Of a DNA stretch of 35,027 nucleotides, positions 11,106 to 19,337 are shown piece after piece (position 1 is the stretch's first letter; every line of letters starts with the position of its first letter). Source of the DNA: Acinetobacter lwoffii (GTDB taxonomy: Bacteria; Pseudomonadota; Gammaproteobacteria; Pseudomonadales; Moraxellaceae); the NCBI RefSeq assembly GCF_024129355.1, contig NZ_JAMXXP010000032.1:1-35027 (forward strand), given 5' to 3'. The position numbers and the translations under genes are program-made. The notes under the pieces were generated by a model that ran no database searches, was not told where the DNA came from, and saw only the letters and a list, made by a program, of their open reading frames with translations.

Positions 11106-12691
11106 GCTTGAGTCTCCCCATTTGCCTTTTCTGCAGCTGCAAGCTTTTCAAAATGATATTTACCGGTATGCAGTGAGCTTGGGCCAAGACGTGAGAACTT
11201 GATCATCAGATACATTTCAATAATCAGTAACACGGTATAGAATGCTGCCAATGCCAGGATTGAACCCCAGACATCACCTGTGCTTAAGCTTGATGCTGAA
11301 AGATGCGTCGGTAATACCTCACCAATGGTCCAAGGTTGACGACCTACTTCTGCTACATACCAGCCGGTTTGCGCAGCAACCCAAGGTAAAGGCAGTGCAA
11401 ATAAAGCAAATTTCAATAACCATGGTTTGTTTTCTGCATTACGTTTTGCTACCGCAAAAGTTGCCAGTGCAAATAGAAGTAGCATCAGGAAGCCGGAAGC
11501 TACCATGGCACGGAAGGCCCAGAACAGACTTGGTACGTGTGGAATGGTATCTTTAGCGGCTGCTTTGATTTGCTCATCAGAGGCATCAACGACATTTGGC
11601 GTGTATTTTTTCAGAAGCAGACCGTAACCTAAGTCTTTTTGGCTTTCTTCAAAAGCGGTTTTCAGTTCTGGAGACTGATCACCAGCACGTAATTTTTCCA
11701 GTTGTGAATATGCCACCATACCATTACGGATACGTGCTTCGTGCTGAACCAGCAGGTCTTTAATACCTGTGACTTGTTCAGTCGTAGAACGTGTAGCGAT
11801 CAGACCCATCACATAAGGAATTTTCACTGCATAATCTGTAGTCATGGTTTCCTTATTCGGAATACCGAACAAAGTAAAAGGTGCAGGTGCAGGGTGGGTA
11901 TCCCATTCAGCTTCAATTGCTGCCAGTTTGGTTTTCTGTACATCACCCAGCTCATAACCTGATTCATCACCCAGTAAAATTACTGAAAGTGTGGAAGCAA
12001 GCCCGAAGATGGCTGCAATGGCAAAAGAACGGCGTGCAAAAGGCAGGTCACGTTTTTTCAGCATGTAGTAACTTGAAATAGCCAGTACGAAGATGGCACC
12101 TGTCACATAACCGGCAGATACTGTATGCACAAATTTAACCTGAGCGACCGGGTTAAAGATCAATGCAGCAAAGTCCACCATTTCCATACGCATGGTTTCA
12201 TAGTTAAATGCCGAACCGACCGGGTTTTGCATCCAGCCATTGGCGACCAGAATCCAGAGTGCGGACATGTTCGAACCCAAAGCGACTAGCCAGGTGACTG
12301 CCAGATGTTGCACTTTGGACAGACGATCCCAACCAAAGAAGAACAAGCCAATAAATGTCGATTCAAGGAAGAAGGCCATCAAACCTTCAATCGCCAGCGG
12401 TGCACCGAAAATATCACCGACATAATGCGAGTAATATGCCCAGTTGGTTCCGAACTGGAACTCCATGGTCAGGCCTGTGGTTACCCCTAAGGCAAAGTTA
12501 ATACCAAACAGTTTTCCCCAGAACTTGGTCATGTCTTTATAGATTTCTTTGCCGGAAATCACATAGGTGGTTTCCATAATGGCAAGCAGAAAAGCCAGGC
12601 CTAAAGTGAGTGGAACAAAAATAAAGTGATACATCGCGGTCATGGCGAACTGGAACCGCGAGAGATCGACCACGCTTTCAGAAATCATCAA
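11102..12691 (-). CDS. cydA: Cytochrome bd ubiquinol oxidase subunit I
   Basis: CydA binds haems b558, b595 and d and oxidises quinol. The 529-residue protein follows E. coli CydA closely: [20 protein letters not shown] with His22 (equivalent to E. coli His19), [20 protein letters not shown] in the second span, [12 protein letters not shown] with the conserved glutamates, [11 protein letters not shown] (haem b558 His), and the quinol loop [11 protein letters not shown] with its conserved Lys and Glu. The long C-terminal Q-loop segment ([15 protein letters not shown]) places it in the long-loop subfamily. [13 protein letters not shown] is also present. It overlaps cydP by 4 bp upstream and cydB by 4 bp downstream, so cydP-cydA-cydB are tightly coupled. 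The bd-I/bd-II distinction cannot be made from this sequence. Confidence 0.98.
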   Translation of the reverse strand: MMISESVVDLSRFQFAMTAMYHFIFVPLTLGLAFLLAIMETTYVISGKEIYKDMTKFWGKLFGINFALGVTTGLTMEFQFGTNWAYYSHYVGDIFGAPLAIEGLMAFFLESTFIGLFFFGWDRLSKVQHLAVTWLVALGSNMSALWILVANGWMQNPVGSAFNYETMRMEMVDFAALIFNPVAQVKFVHTVSAGYVTGAIFVLAISSYYMLKKRDLPFARRSFAIAAIFGLASTLSVILLGDESGYELGDVQKTKLAAIEAEWDTHPAPAPFTLFGIPNKETMTTDYAVKIPYVMGLIATRSTTEQVTGIKDLLVQHEARIRNGMVAYSQLEKLRAGDQSPELKTAFEESQKDLGYGLLLKKYTPNVVDASDEQIKAAAKDTIPHVPSLFWAFRAMVASGFLMLLLFALATFAVAKRNAENKPWLLKFALFALPLPWVAAQTGWYVAEVGRQPWTIGEVLPTHLSASSLSTGDVWGSILALAAFYTVLLIIEMYLMIKFSRLGPSSLHTGKYHFEKLAAAEKANGETQA

Positions 12692-12879
12692 CGTGTCTCC
12701 TGGATTTGGGAAGGATTGCCGGCGATACGCTCGGCGACTTGGTTATCAAAATTTTTAGGAATCGTAGGCGCATCAAACCAGATATTTTTAATTACCATCA
12801 GTAAAATAACCTTGATAATTAAAATGGCGGTTATTTCTCTAACCACTCTCTGGTTTAGATTTTTGGGAACTAAGCTCAT
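12688..12879 (-). CDS. cydP: Putative small cyd subunit CydP
   Basis: A 63-residue protein with one membrane span (about residues 16-35, [20 protein letters not shown]) and a short soluble tail rich in Asn and Pro. The REI...[14 protein letters not shown] pattern fits the small proteins called CydP, which precede cydAB in several beta- and gammaproteobacteria. The role is not well defined; assembly or stability of bd oxidase is presumed from position. Its TGA overlaps the cydA start by 4 bp, strong evidence of co-translation and of a real gene. The ribosome-binding site upstream of the ATG at 12877-12879 is poor, so the start is less certain than the frame. Confidence 0.8.
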   Translation of the reverse strand: MSLVPKNLNQRVVREITAILIIKVILLMVIKNIWFDAPTIPKNFDNQVAERIAGNPSQIQETR

Positions 12880-13268
12880 TCGACTAAGCCTGTTATATGA
12901 CTTGTTGTATATTATTAATCTATTGTAACTAAAAATAAATAGACGATACAGTTTAAATAAATATATATTTATAAATACTTGAAAGTAATGAATATATATT
13001 TATATAAGTTAAAATTTATTCTAAATATTTTTTATTATTTTATGTAATTTTATTGGTTTTTAAATCCGACTAAAATGCTTATATTTATATATTTTAATGT
13101 AGATTATTTTGGTTGGATTAATATTTTTTCTATTTTTTTAATCTGATTAAAATGCTTGGTTTTAAAATAAAGAATAAAATTAATCAAACTAAATTGGTTG
13201 GTTTTATAAGGGTTGAATATCAGTGTCACAATCTTTCTCACCATATTTATATTGATAAAAAACACACC
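12880..13268. other. AT-rich spacer between cydP and porin terminator
   Basis: This stretch of about 390 bp is extremely AT-rich and must hold the cyd operon promoter (minus strand). I see no convincing gene in it; a 62-residue minus-strand frame at 13104-13292 is low-complexity and lacks a ribosome-binding site. It contains an imperfect direct repeat, AATCCGACTAAAATGCTT (13063-13080) and AATCTGATTAAAATGCTT (13140-13157), with 16 of 18 bases identical and 77 bp between starts. No FNR-type TTGAT-N4-ATCAA site was seen. Confidence 0.6.
13063..13157. repeat. Imperfect direct repeat pair
   Basis: Two 18-base copies (13063-13080 and 13140-13157) differ only by two C/T changes. Both sit after T/A runs and end ...TAAAATGCTT. 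They could be regulator sites for the cyd operon or duplicated promoter debris. Confidence 0.55.
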
Positions 13269-13269
13269 A

Positions 13270-13301
13270 AAAAAAGAACATGCTGGAGGCATGTTCTTTT
13301 T
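13270..13301. terminator. Terminator of the porin gene
   Basis: GAACATGC (13276-13283) and GCATGTTC (13289-13296) form a perfect 8-bp stem with loop TGGAG, flanked by A- and T-runs. It is located 24 bp past the porin stop on the minus strand. Confidence 0.9.
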
Positions 13302-13324
13302 AAGCTTTGTGAGGGAGGCTGGAC

Positions 13325-14458
13325 TTAGAAGTCGTAACGCATGCCTAGAGAAAGACCTAGGCTGTCTTCACCGCGTACGCCACCTACAGTATTGGTACGA
13401 CCTTGTGCCCAAGGGGTAAGGTTTGAGTTTTCATCATTTAGTACAGTTGCTATGTTGCCATAAATGCGGACTGTTGGATCTAAACGGTGCTCAAGTCCGA
13501 TTGCCAGTAAAGTTGCATTTGCATCGTCCGCATCGACATCGCGGTGGAATACTTCACCACGGAATGAGGTTTTTGGTGCAAATTTATATTCACCGGCTAC
13601 ACCAAATACTTGTGCATCTGGGTTTGCTTCAGAATTATCGTGTTGAAGGAATTGGTATAAACCACCCAAGTTGAATTCAGGTGTGATTTTGTAAGCACCA
13701 GCAATACGGAAACCATCGCGTTCGCCACGACCTGCATCTTCTTCATAATGTTCATAGGCAGCAGCAAAATCAACTTTGCCTTCTTTATAGGTTAAAGCGA
13801 GATCGTATGCTTTATCATCGCGATTATCTTTATTAGTAGTAGTTGTGGTTCCCGGTACGACTACTGTTACTGGACCATTCACAGTTTCAATTACAGTAGT
13901 TTTTGGTGAAGACGTTGATACGCTATCAGGGCTATTACCTTCGTGTAAAGAAAGTGCTGCTAAAACATTAAAGCCACCGCCAAACTTAGGTGATTTATAT
14001 TCAATGGTATTGTTATTACGTTCATCAAAACGCAGGTTGCCTACACGCGTGACGTTACGAACGTCACCGACCATATCACCAAAGAAGTTGACCGGGCCAC
14101 GTGCTACTTTGAATGGGCTGTCAAAACGGCCGATACGCGCTTGACCAAAATCACCTTTTAAACCAACAAAAGTATCGCGAGTTGCAAATTCAACATCATC
14201 ATTTGCAGAACCACTCGCAAAGTTAATTTCCTGTTCGATTTGACCAAATACGGTCATACCATTTTCTAGTTTTTGTTCAGCTTTAAAGCCTAGGCGTGAA
14301 GAGTTTGAAGAAAGACCTACTTCGTTATAATCCTGGCCATCATCCAGATAATCTAAAGAAACGTGTGCACGACCATACACTTTAACATCAGCAGCAGCTG
14401 CCATCACTGGTGTTAAAATTGTTGCCCCGATTGCTAATGCAGATAACGTTTTTTTCAT
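13325..14458 (-). CDS. Outer-membrane general porin (Gram-negative porin family)
   Basis: The 377-residue precursor starts MKKTLSALAIGATILTPVMA followed by AAA-DVKVYGR, a clear Sec signal peptide and first beta strand. The mature protein has the neisserial/Omp32-type porin pattern: VKVYGRAHVSLDYLDD, SSRLGFKAEQKLENGMTVFGQIE, and FVGLKGDFGQARIGRFDSPF leading into constriction loop 3. It ends MRYDF with a terminal Phe, as needed for outer-membrane assembly. Residues about 205-235 hold an unusual Thr/Val/Pro-rich stretch (TVIETVNGPVTVVVPGTTTT) that looks like an expanded surface loop. The ATG at 14456-14458 was chosen because GGAG precedes it; a TTG four codons upstream lacks such a site. The substrate is unknown. 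It is probably monocistronic, between two terminators. Confidence 0.9.
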   Translation of the reverse strand: MKKTLSALAIGATILTPVMAAAADVKVYGRAHVSLDYLDDGQDYNEVGLSSNSSRLGFKAEQKLENGMTVFGQIEQEINFASGSANDDVEFATRDTFVGLKGDFGQARIGRFDSPFKVARGPVNFFGDMVGDVRNVTRVGNLRFDERNNNTIEYKSPKFGGGFNVLAALSLHEGNSPDSVSTSSPKTTVIETVNGPVTVVVPGTTTTTNKDNRDDKAYDLALTYKEGKVDFAAAYEHYEEDAGRGERDGFRIAGAYKITPEFNLGGLYQFLQHDNSEANPDAQVFGVAGEYKFAPKTSFRGEVFHRDVDADDANATLLAIGLEHRLDPTVRIYGNIATVLNDENSNLTPWAQGRTNTVGGVRGEDSLGLSLGMRYDF

Positions 14459-14760
14459 GTGTTGCTCCAATAAAGACTTTTTTATTCATCGTCTTAAAAA
14501 CAAGTTTCAGTATTGTTTTGAAACATCTACTGCTCTATTGGTGCCAAGTATTCATTACAAATAAGTCAATATGATTAAGGAAATATTTCAGAAATATTAA
14601 AGACAATCATTGTCTTATTTTTTATAGGATTATGAGTGGGGTAAGCAGGATTGATGCAAATACAGCTAAGCTCGGTGTTTGCTGCAAAACTTAAAAATAG
14701 GCTAGGTGACTTTTACTGATATTTTATTGGCTTAATCAAGAGTGAAATACATTAGACATA
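14459..14760. promoter_or_regulatory. Porin upstream region with two adjacent palindromes
   Basis: This ~300-bp spacer precedes the porin start (minus strand). Two palindromes lie side by side: AATATTTC-A-GAAATATT (14582-14598) and AAGACAA-TCA-TTGTCTT (14600-14616), about 125-160 bp upstream of the start codon. The second resembles a Fur-type core (GACAATCATTGTC versus GATAATCATTATC), but two changes make that uncertain. A TTGACT on the minus strand near 14565-14570 is a possible -35 with no strong -10. Nothing else was seen. Confidence 0.5.
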
Positions 14761-14787
14761 AAAAATGGAGCCGAGGCTCCATTTTTA
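14760..14787 (-). terminator. Terminator after the HIT gene
   Basis: TGGAGC (14766-14771) and GCTCCA (14776-14781) form a stem, extended by flanking A/T pairs, with loop CGAG. It lies 16 bp past the HIT stop on the minus strand. Confidence 0.85.
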
Positions 14788-14802
14788 GGTATTAAGAATA
14801 GC

Positions 14803-15216
14803 TTAAACGGCAGCTTTAATTTTCTCAGCCAGCGCTTTAATTTTTTCCTGGTCGCCCATTTGTGCTGCATGTTTGCCCAGATTGTGCAAAGAGGTAGGAA
14901 CCAGATGGAAATGTACGTGTGGTACGGTCTGACCCGCTGCGGCCCCTGATAATTGCATCAGCACGATACCGTCCACACCTAAACCTTTTTCAATGGCTTT
15001 TGCAACTTTCTGTACGATCTGAATCGTATAGGCTGCAGCTTCAGGGGGTAGATCCAGTAAAGTGATCGCCGGAGTTTTCGGAACCACGAGAGTATGACCT
15101 TCTGCCTGAGGCATGATGTCCATAAATGCAAGAACCTGGTCATCTTCATACACTTTTATCGCAGGAAGTTCACCGCGTAGAATTCGTGCAAAAATATTCT
15201 GATCATCATAAGTCAT
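14803..15216 (-). CDS. HIT family nucleotide hydrolase/transferase
   Basis: This 137-residue protein is a member of the histidine-triad superfamily, HinT/Hit-like branch. Such proteins hydrolyse nucleoside phosphoramidates or related AMP conjugates in the cytosol. The N-terminal IFARILRGELPAIKVYEDD and FMDIMPQAEGHTLVVPK segments are typical. The catalytic triad motif HVHFHLVP lies near residues 100-107 with all three histidines present. The C-terminus adds a charged helix (DQEKIKALAEKIKAAV). It is the downstream partner of a YARHG-domain gene 31 bp away on the same strand and is followed by a terminator. Confidence 0.93.
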   Translation of the reverse strand: MTYDDQNIFARILRGELPAIKVYEDDQVLAFMDIMPQAEGHTLVVPKTPAITLLDLPPEAAAYTIQIVQKVAKAIEKGLGVDGIVLMQLSGAAAGQTVPHVHFHLVPTSLHNLGKHAAQMGDQEKIKALAEKIKAAV

Positions 15217-15247
15217 AAGTATATTCCTTGAGCGTCATTAAACTGAA

Positions 15248-15517
15248 TTATTTACAGTTCAATTCTTTCTGACGATCTTTGATCGCGTCAAGACGTTGTT
15301 GCTCTTTTTCCGAGAATTTTGGCTTGGTTGTATAGCAATTGTCATTACCAAACTTGGCTTTTGCTTCAGGATCTTTGAAACAGAAACCTTTAGACGCATA
15401 AATCACGTCATGATCATTTTTTAATTTTTTGCACTCTTGTTCAGATGCAAGAACCGATGTTGAAGCCCCGAACAAAGTTGCAAAGCCAATTAATGCTGCA
15501 ACAGAAAATTTCTTCAT
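15248..15517 (-). CDS. Secreted YARHG-domain protein
   Basis: The 89-residue precursor begins MKKFSVAALIGFATLFGAST and has a signal peptide probably cut after VLA-SEQ (about residue 24). The rest matches the small YARHG domain: RNEIYARHGYIF in the type case, here DVIYASKGFCFKDPEAKAKF, then CYTTKPKFSEKEQQRLDAIK and a terminal Cys. Four cysteines (positions near 28, 46, 60 and 88) could form two disulphides in the periplasm. The domain is of unknown function. The start at 15515-15517 is backed by GAGGAAA; longer in-frame starts lack this and would hide the signal peptide. Confidence 0.8.
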   Translation of the reverse strand: MKKFSVAALIGFATLFGASTSVLASEQECKKLKNDHDVIYASKGFCFKDPEAKAKFGNDNCYTTKPKFSEKEQQRLDAIKDRQKELNCK

Positions 15518-15603
15518 GAGAGTTTCCTCTGGGTTATCCACTATATGTGCCTGCCTACTAGTCACAATATGAGGTTTCGTTATCATTATTCAATGGCGAG
15601 ATA

Positions 15604-16476
15604 TTACTCGATGGTAATATTACTCCATGATTCATACATTTTCACAGCACTGGAAAAATCACTGTTTTTATCCGACAGATCGCTGGCCGCCTGAATCAGA
15701 TTCTGGGTCAACGAGAGCACAGGCGCAGAAAGTTTGGCTTCACGCGCAAGGTCGATTGCGATACCTGTATCTTTGGCCAAGAGTGGCAGGGCAAAGGTTA
15801 CAGGAAAACTTCGGTTTAAAATACGCTGTGGCAATACGGTTTCAGTCACCATACTTTTACCACTTGAAGCATTAATACAATCTAGCGCTTCATGCAGATT
15901 TACTCCATGCGCTTTTAAGGTAGTAAAGCCTTCTGCGACAGCACACAGGTTTACAGCCATTAACATATTATTTACGGCCTTCACTGCAAAACCCGCGCCA
16001 GATTCACCGACATGCTTGATCAGTTTGCCAAAAGCCTGCATCGCAGGAAGGGCTTTTTCATAACCCTCTGTATTACCGCCCACCATCACAGTTAACGTGC
16101 CATTTTCAGCGCCAATGGTTTGACCGCTGACCGGTGCATCCAGAAAGGTTACCCCATGTTCAGCCAGTTGTACTGCCAGTTTTTGGGCAGAATCCGGTAC
16201 ACCACTGGTGCAGTCGACCCAGACTGAACCGGATTTAAGCGGTAAATTTTCCAGAAGTCGTTCAACGTCAGCGCTAGTTGGCAAGCATGAAAAAATCACA
16301 TCTGCCTGTACGGCCTGTTCCAGTGTGACGGCTTGGGTGCCATATTCAGCAGCATGTTGCTCTGCTTTGTTAAAGCTGCGGTTCCAGACATAGACCGTAT
16401 CAAACTGCTTGGGTAAATGTGCAGCCATACGAAAACCCATTGCACCTAGGCCGATAAATGCCACTGACTGAATCAT
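15604..16476 (-). CDS. Beta-hydroxyacid dehydrogenase family oxidoreductase
   Basis: This 290-residue protein belongs to the 3-hydroxyisobutyrate dehydrogenase / tartronate semialdehyde reductase family, NAD(P)-dependent enzymes acting on beta-hydroxy acids. The N-terminal Rossmann loop is FIGLGAMGFRMA (residues 7-18). The substrate-binding signature DAPVSGQTIGAENGTLTVMVGG appears in the middle (split: DAPVSGQTIGAENG then TLTVMVGG). The catalytic lysine block is KAVNNMLMAVNL near residue 167. A second helical domain follows with FALPLLAKDTGIAIDLA. The substrate is not decidable: there is no mmsA, gar or valine-catabolism gene nearby. It ends 87 bp before the YARHG gene on the same strand and has a moderate ribosome-binding site (AGAGGGT). 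Confidence 0.85.
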   Translation of the reverse strand: MIQSVAFIGLGAMGFRMAAHLPKQFDTVYVWNRSFNKAEQHAAEYGTQAVTLEQAVQADVIFSCLPTSADVERLLENLPLKSGSVWVDCTSGVPDSAQKLAVQLAEHGVTFLDAPVSGQTIGAENGTLTVMVGGNTEGYEKALPAMQAFGKLIKHVGESGAGFAVKAVNNMLMAVNLCAVAEGFTTLKAHGVNLHEALDCINASSGKSMVTETVLPQRILNRSFPVTFALPLLAKDTGIAIDLAREAKLSAPVLSLTQNLIQAASDLSDKNSDFSSAVKMYESWSNITIE

Positions 16477-16538
16477 GCTGTACCCTCTGAATATGTTTAA
16501 AGCTATTTAATATTTTTTTCTGGTGCGGGGAATCTACA

Positions 16539-17636
16539 CTAAACATCAAGACGTGTAGAGCGCTGCACCAGCCAGGTCGTCATTTTGGGCCAGAATGTAT
16601 TTGCCGTTTTCTGGTTCGACATTAGTCCAAGATGACCACCCGGTATAAGAGTAAACGTCTTATCTTGGCTACTTGTCAATTCCATCAAAGGCTTAGCTGA
16701 CTGTTCTGTGACAATCTGATCGGTTTGACCTGCACCTACCAACAGGGAGCAGCTGATATTTTTAAGATCAACGACACGGCTATCCAAAGTGATAGAACCC
16801 TGTTTTAAAGGATTTTGCAGCCATAAATGCAGCACCATGTCCTGATTAATCCCACCTGGATAATCAATCATCTTGTTCAGGAAATTCCCCATGGTGGCGT
16901 GTTCATAGACATCTTCGACATGATCCAGATTTAACAGAAACTGTTTCTGGCTTTTGAGCCAGCCAATCGGATCGAGTAATTTAAAGCCCAAGGCATTTAC
17001 AATACCCGGCGTATGAATATATTGCTTTGGAATCAGTCCTTGATGAATGGCCTGTTGCAGATTTTTGTTTTTAGAAATCAGTTTATTGGTCGTAGAAAAA
17101 AGTTTACCGACACGTCCTGACGCATAACTGTCGATAGGACTGCCGACTACGATCAGATTCTTGACATGTTCAGGTGAATGCAGGGCAGTATAGAGCGTGA
17201 CAAACACGCCCGCCATACTCCAGCCGTGCAGGGAAATAAACTGACTGCCTGAATGCTTGCAAATGGTTTCAATGGATTGAGGAATGGCTGCATCGATAAA
17301 AGATAAAAAATTCAGGTGGCGGTGCTTAAAGTTAAAGCGTTTCCATTCCACCAGATAGACATCAAAACCGCTATGCTGAAAATGCTTGACCAGAGAGCGA
17401 TAAGGATACAGATCATAGATATCCATATTAATGGCCAAGGGTGCGATGAAAACTAGCGGTTCCTTATATTTTTTTTCGGGTGAAGCGTAATAGCGAATCT
17501 TGCAAAACTCGGTGCCGGCAATATATTCAAAAGGGGTTTTTTGCGACAGGATCAGTGAGGAGGCATTAAACACCCGGGTACTGAGGTGTTTCAATTTTTT
17601 TTGCTGGCGCTGAAAGTTTTGTTTTAACTGAATCAT
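16539..17636 (-). CDS. PhaC-like alpha/beta hydrolase, Ser nucleophile
   Basis: The 365-residue protein resembles the catalytic region of class I/III polyhydroxyalkanoate synthases: EPLVFIAPLAINMDIYDLYP, RSLVKHFQHSGFDVYLVEW and a late GAGQTDQIV (Asp) with GGHLGLM (His). PHA synthases use a cysteine in G-x-C-x-G-G, but here the box reads HGWSMAGVF, with serine at the nucleophile position and alanine in place of the fourth glycine. That favours an esterase/lipase or depolymerase-like enzyme over a polymerase, as does the absence of phaA, phaB or phasin genes nearby. It has no signal peptide. It is divergent from metZ across a 142-bp spacer. Confidence 0.75.
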   Translation of the reverse strand: MIQLKQNFQRQQKKLKHLSTRVFNASSLILSQKTPFEYIAGTEFCKIRYYASPEKKYKEPLVFIAPLAINMDIYDLYPYRSLVKHFQHSGFDVYLVEWKRFNFKHRHLNFLSFIDAAIPQSIETICKHSGSQFISLHGWSMAGVFVTLYTALHSPEHVKNLIVVGSPIDSYASGRVGKLFSTTNKLISKNKNLQQAIHQGLIPKQYIHTPGIVNALGFKLLDPIGWLKSQKQFLLNLDHVEDVYEHATMGNFLNKMIDYPGGINQDMVLHLWLQNPLKQGSITLDSRVVDLKNISCSLLVGAGQTDQIVTEQSAKPLMELTSSQDKTFTLIPGGHLGLMSNQKTANTFWPKMTTWLVQRSTRLDV

Positions 17637-17702
17637 GTAAATAAAATATCCGTATCCGCGGGAGGATTGATCGAAGTCTAAGCAATAATCGCTTATTATG
17701 CC

Positions 17703-17732
17703 TTGACCTGAAATAGCTTAGGCGCTCAAAAT
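17703..17732 (+). promoter_or_regulatory. Candidate sigma70 promoter of metZ
   Basis: TTGACC (17703-17708) and CAAAAT (17727-17732) are spaced by 18 bp. An imperfect palindrome (AATAATCGCTTATT, about 17683-17696) lies just upstream and could be an operator. A hairpin CAGCCC-GA-GGGCTG (17755-17768) abuts the metZ ribosome-binding site. Confidence 0.35.
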
Positions 17733-17778
17733 GTTGGCAAATTTTTACAAAAGGCAGCCCGAGGGCTGAGGTAAAGCG

Positions 17779-18966
17779 ATGAGCCAGCAAGACGATATTT
17801 CTTATCAATTAGAAACTTTAGCCATTCGTACCGGTCATACCCGCACTTTTGAAGGTGAGCATGGCGAACCGATTTTTCTAACATCGTCCTTTGTTTATGA
17901 AAATGCTGCAGAAGCCGCAGCCAAATTTTCAGGCCAAGAACCGGGCAATATCTATTCTCGCTTTACCAATCCGACCGTTGCCATTTTTGAAAAGCGTCTG
18001 GCTGCACTTGAAGGGGCTGAGCGCGCCGTCGCCACCAGTTCGGGTATGGCAGCCATTATGGCAGTAATGATGGCATTCTTAAAAGCAGGCGATCATGTGA
18101 TCTGTTCACGTGCAGTCTTCGGTTCTACGGTTTCCATGTTTGAAAAATATGTCGCAAAATTTGGCGTCAGCGTTGATTTCGTCGATCTGACCGATCTTGA
18201 TGCATGGAAAAATGCCATTAAGCCTGAAACCAAAATTCTCTTTGTTGAATCGCCATCGAATCCTTTAGCAGAAGTAGCCGATATACAGGGACTCGCCGAT
18301 ATTGCGCATGCCAATGATGCTTTACTGGCGATTGATAACAGCTTCTGTACACCGGTGTTACAACAACCACTCAAATTTGGTGCAGACCTGGTGGTGTACT
18401 CTGCGACTAAATATCTGGATGGTCAGGGCCGCGCCTTGGGTGGTGCTGTTGTCGGTAATCATAAGCTGCTTGAAGAAATTTTTGGCTACGTGCGTACCAC
18501 AGGCCCGTCAATGAGCCCATTCAATGCCTGGGTGTTCCTAAAAGGCTTGGAAACACTACGTTTGCGTATGCGTGAACATTCAGCAAGTGCACAGCAACTG
18601 GCTGAATTTTTGAATCAGCATCCAAAAGTGGAAAAAGTATATTATGCGGGCCTGCCTGAGCATGTCGGTCATGAACTGGCAGCCAAACAGCAGAGCGGTT
18701 TTGGCGGTATTGTGTCTTTTGAAGTGAAAGGTGGCCGTGAGGAAGCATGGACTGTCATTGACAATACTCAGTTTATCTCGATTACCGGTAATCTGGGCGA
18801 TGTGAAATCGACCATTACCCATCCGGCAACCACGACACACGGTAAATTGTCGCCTGAAGCCAAAGAAGCTGCTGGTATTCGCGAAGGTTTGATTCGCGTA
18901 TCTGTTGGCTTGGAAGAGATTGGTGATATTATCCAGGATATTAGTCGCGGTTTAGACCTGATTTAA
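17779..18966 (+). CDS. metZ: O-succinylhomoserine sulfhydrylase
   Basis: MetZ makes homocysteine directly from O-succinylhomoserine and sulfide, a step in methionine synthesis. The 395-residue protein belongs to the PLP-dependent Cys/Met metabolism family: [43 protein letters not shown], the pocket [10 protein letters not shown], and the PLP lysine in [14 protein letters not shown] (near residue 208). The [10 protein letters not shown] continuation and the C-terminal [20 protein letters not shown] blocks favour MetZ over cystathionine gamma-synthase or MetY (which is longer). The TGAGGT ribosome-binding site lies next to a hairpin (17755-17768), so initiation may be modulated. ybaB follows 28 bp downstream. 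Confidence 0.93.
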   Translation: MSQQDDISYQLETLAIRTGHTRTFEGEHGEPIFLTSSFVYENAAEAAAKFSGQEPGNIYSRFTNPTVAIFEKRLAALEGAERAVATSSGMAAIMAVMMAFLKAGDHVICSRAVFGSTVSMFEKYVAKFGVSVDFVDLTDLDAWKNAIKPETKILFVESPSNPLAEVADIQGLADIAHANDALLAIDNSFCTPVLQQPLKFGADLVVYSATKYLDGQGRALGGAVVGNHKLLEEIFGYVRTTGPSMSPFNAWVFLKGLETLRLRMREHSASAQQLAEFLNQHPKVEKVYYAGLPEHVGHELAAKQQSGFGGIVSFEVKGGREEAWTVIDNTQFISITGNLGDVKSTITHPATTTHGKLSPEAKEAAGIREGLIRVSVGLEEIGDIIQDISRGLDLI

Positions 18967-18994
18967 TTTTATAAATTCATGTTCGGAGATATTT

Positions 18995-19324
18995 ATGAAC
19001 ATTAACATGTTGATGCAGCAAGCTCAGCGCATGCAGAAAGAAGTTGAAAACAACGTAAAAAAAGCCAAAGAAGAGCTTGCGCAGACTGAAGTGCATGCCG
19101 AGGCGGGTGGCGGTCTGGTGAAAGTGACCATGACTTGCCGTAACGTGGTGAAGCGTATCGAAATCAATCCTGAATTACTTCAGGATGATCCAGATATGAT
19201 CGAAGACCTGATTGCAGCGGCAATGAATGATGCAGCACGTCAGGCAGAAGTGGTATCTGACGAAAGAATGAAAGCAGCGAACTCAGGCATGGGTTTACCG
19301 CCTGGTCTTGCAGGTATGTTCTAA
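18995..19324 (+). CDS. ybaB: Nucleoid-associated protein, YbaB/EbfC family
   Basis: The 109-residue protein matches the YbaB/EbfC family of small dimeric DNA-binding proteins. Features are the N-terminal helix [19 protein letters not shown] (here [20 protein letters not shown]), the central [25 protein letters not shown] sheet in parts, [10 protein letters not shown] and the Met/Gly/Pro tail [12 protein letters not shown]. It lies 13 bp upstream of recR, the usual pairing, although dnaX, which often precedes them, is absent. CGGAGA at 18983-18988 is a good ribosome-binding site. Confidence 0.95.
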   Translation: MNINMLMQQAQRMQKEVENNVKKAKEELAQTEVHAEAGGGLVKVTMTCRNVVKRIEINPELLQDDPDMIEDLIAAAMNDAARQAEVVSDERMKAANSGMGLPPGLAGMF

Positions 19325-19337
19325 GGAAGAATGCGCA

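Noticed and set aside
13104..13292. 62-residue minus-strand frame in the cyd-porin spacer
   Set aside because: Composition is that of random AT-rich DNA (Ile, Lys, Phe, Asn), it spans the porin terminator and lacks a ribosome-binding site.
14600..14616. Firm Fur-box call upstream of the porin
   Set aside because: The core differs from the consensus at symmetric positions, so it is listed as a palindrome only.
17755..17768. SAM riboswitch before metZ
   Set aside because: Only a single short hairpin is present; the conserved multi-helix core of SAM riboswitches is not visible.
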